Source: Amblyornis subalaris (lineage: Eukaryota > Chordata > Aves > Passeriformes > Ptilonorhynchidae). Taken from it: a DNA stretch of 64,000 nucleotides. Of the stretch, positions 62,056-64,000 are shown one piece after another; position 1 is the first letter of the stretch, and each line of letters opens with the position of its first letter. The notes under the pieces are model-generated. The model saw only the letters and a list, made by a program, of their open reading frames with translations, searched no databases and was not told the origin of the DNA. The stretch is taken from assembly GCA_018881555.1 (NCBI GenBank), contig JACAXG010000014.1:3855697-3919696 (forward strand), given 5' to 3'. A program made the translations under genes and the position numbers.

Positions 62056-64000
62056 GCTTCAAAGGAGCAGATAATTAACCTAATTTTTTAAGCTTGCAAT
62101 GCAAAGCTGTTCCCATAAAGTTGAGAAAGTGGTATTTTTTTTTTTTTACTATCAGGCACTTTCGTCCTTGAAACAGCACCTGTTGTATTCAGTAGGACCC
62201 ATCATTTGTCTCCTGGGAATAACTGGGATGATTTTGATATCCCCCAGTATTTACACCTATGCAGGAGTTTTTTTACCAGTGGAACTGAGGAAAGCAGCAG
62301 CCCCCACGTTTCTTTTCAGAATTTCAGCCACAACACAGACCAGTGGTAGCTGCTTTTCCAACCAGTAGGGAGCAAGGAGTTCCCAAATAGAAAAAAAACC
62401 CTGCACTTTTTATTGCAAATATATATCTAGGAAGTCAAAATGTATGAACTAATATCATGGATATCAAAATACTGGACACAGAGGCATTGTTATTACACTT
62501 TAGGCTGTCCCAATGTTTTTCCTTCAGTGGTTTATGACTTGGCTTAAAATTTTACTCCTGGCTGAAAACTGGCACAAAAATTTGAAAATTTGAGAAAAAC
62601 CAGTAGACAACTATAAAACTACATAAAGTAGTGAAATATTAAACATCCTTTTTTACCGTAAAAATAATATTTTTATTTGGAAGATGAAAGGAATTTCGAA
62701 AAGATGTGGTATTCCAGCCAATGCTCTCTTGTGGAGAAAAAATGTTCTTCTTTGCCCTGTCTTCCCACAAGATTGCTAAAAACTCGACACTTTTTTAGAA
62801 GAAGGTTTTGAAGACAAAGCAACAGAGACAACCAAAAAAAAAGACTAAAATACAGCCTGGAACTAATAGAAGTTAATTCATATGGCTGTAATAGATTTTT
62901 TTTTTCTTTTTCTAGATAAAGCAAGGCAAAAATTAAGTCTACCCAGACTGCAATAAAACACTCGATGCAGCAACTCATTGAAATTATTATTTAAGACGAT
63001 AAAGATGGATATTTGCGCAAAAAAACATACTTTTTGGGTGGGTAGGAGGTGGCTATGAAAGGAAATATATCACCTTGCAGGTGGTAGTAGTGAATTTGTC
63101 AGGAAAAGTGGGAATCAGACTAACAACAGAAAAGACAAAGGAGAGCACCACCTACTTTTGAGAAGATAAGAATATCATTTGGAGAGAATCAGGCACCTTT
63201 AAGGAGTGGACTGGGATGAAATTACATGTGCTTGGGGACGAAAGCAAAAAAAACCTGCCCAAAAGCTGAAGCTCCAGAGCTGGAAACATGAGAAGAGGCA
63301 GAACTGCTCCTTTTGGCTGATCGTACCAAGCCTAGGCAATTAATGGAATCATTTTATAACCATCTTGGGTGACTCAGGAGTGATGTTTCCTGACAGAGGA
63401 AATTCATTTCACTGCACCTGGCATTGGTAAGAAATGTGTCACTTAAAGCCAGGGACAGTTCTGGTCACTATGGCTCAAAAAGCATGAGCTGAATCTGGAG
63501 CACAGGGAAGGAACGTCAAAGTTATCAGTGAAACAAGAACCAGGGAAGGGAGACTAGAACATCCNTCCTGATTCAGCTCAGCCAAACCANGGTTAAGAGT
63601 AGATATGTGCACCCTCCACTAACACTTTGGGAGGGTAAGCACCAGAAAAGGGAGTTATTTAATCTAAACAACAAGGCTGACACCAAAACAACCCAGTAAA
63701 GAACCAGCTCTGGAGTACCACAGGCTGGAAATCCAGCATCTCCTGGCCATCAGGGCAATGGATGGGTTGATGAAGTTTTATAATAATGTTTTTATTCCAA
63801 CAATACTTATTTGACTGTTATTATTCTTATTTATATATAATTTATTTTATTTTCTTTATTATTTATAACATCTTGGCCAACACAGAGGAAGGCAGCCCCC
63901 AAAACCCACTCAATTTCAAGAGGAACCCGGTTCATGCTGCTAAAAAACCCGTCCTGACAAAATGACTTTCCAGCATTTTTGGACATCTTACAAGGCTTCC
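62056..64000. other. AT-rich intron sequence, nothing gene-like recognised
   Basis: AT-rich with T runs near 62135-62148 and 62897-62906 and a strongly TA-rich segment at about 63780-63870. No exon resembling the expected first MECOM coding exon was found on the minus strand. Confidence 0.5.

Larger units (their letters stand above)
14869..64000 (-). other. MECOM: MECOM intron 5' of exon 2 (partial)
   Basis: This is the intron between the first coding exon (expected to encode a short basic peptide starting MRSKGRARK in mammals) and exon 2. No minus-strand reading that encodes that peptide next to a donor was found, so exon 1 probably lies beyond 64000. The intron is therefore at least 49 kb. 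In mammals this intron is also very long, so the architecture fits. Confidence 0.8.

Noticed and set aside
1..64000. CRISPR arrays, prokaryotic operons, phage or intact viral genes
   Set aside because: No spaced direct-repeat array, no dense ribosome-bound coding tracts and no viral protein similarity were seen; the sequence is vertebrate intron in character.

Overview
The window looks like vertebrate nuclear DNA, most likely from a bird. It is intron-dominated, AT-leaning and poor in repeats. It carries at least one CR1 LINE fragment that reads like an avian 3' end. The one coding sequence I can support is a single exon whose translation closely matches MECOM (MDS1-EVI1, PRDM3). Isolated single n characters are scattered throughout and are treated as ambiguous bases. 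CR1 also occurs in other reptiles, so 'bird' is an inference from repeat content and the overall look of the sequence.

Layout: MECOM runs on the minus strand. Its second coding exon (MDS1 exon 2, which encodes the acidic linker and the start of the PR/SET domain) lies at 14519-14868 with canonical splice signals on both sides. Everything left of it (1-14518) is downstream intron, leading to the rest of the PR domain and the zinc-finger exons outside the window. Everything right of it (14869-64000) is upstream intron, leading back to the first exon, which I did not find here. No other exon, tRNA, rRNA or intact transposon gene was recognised.

The noncoding part holds two notable tandem repeats (a near-identical 68-bp duplication at 8148-8285 and a 17-bp repeat at 53437-53467), a few short repeats and homopolymer tracts, a clear CR1 tail at 23338-23412 and a possible degraded one near 38201. 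Several stretches look like conserved regulatory DNA: they keep CpGs in an AT-rich setting or carry clusters of recognisable transcription-factor cores. The strongest is a cluster of E2F-type sites with a perfect 16-bp inverted repeat at 5370-5397. Other CpG islets lie at 10846-10982, 15165-15197, 29616-29655 and 61995-62055. Homeodomain-, octamer- or GATA-containing blocks lie at about 34470, 41270, 48430 and 51540. Conservation cannot be tested here, so all regulatory calls are inference.

I found no novel multi-gene system. The window is best read as the regulatory intron landscape of one developmental and haematopoietic transcription-factor gene.
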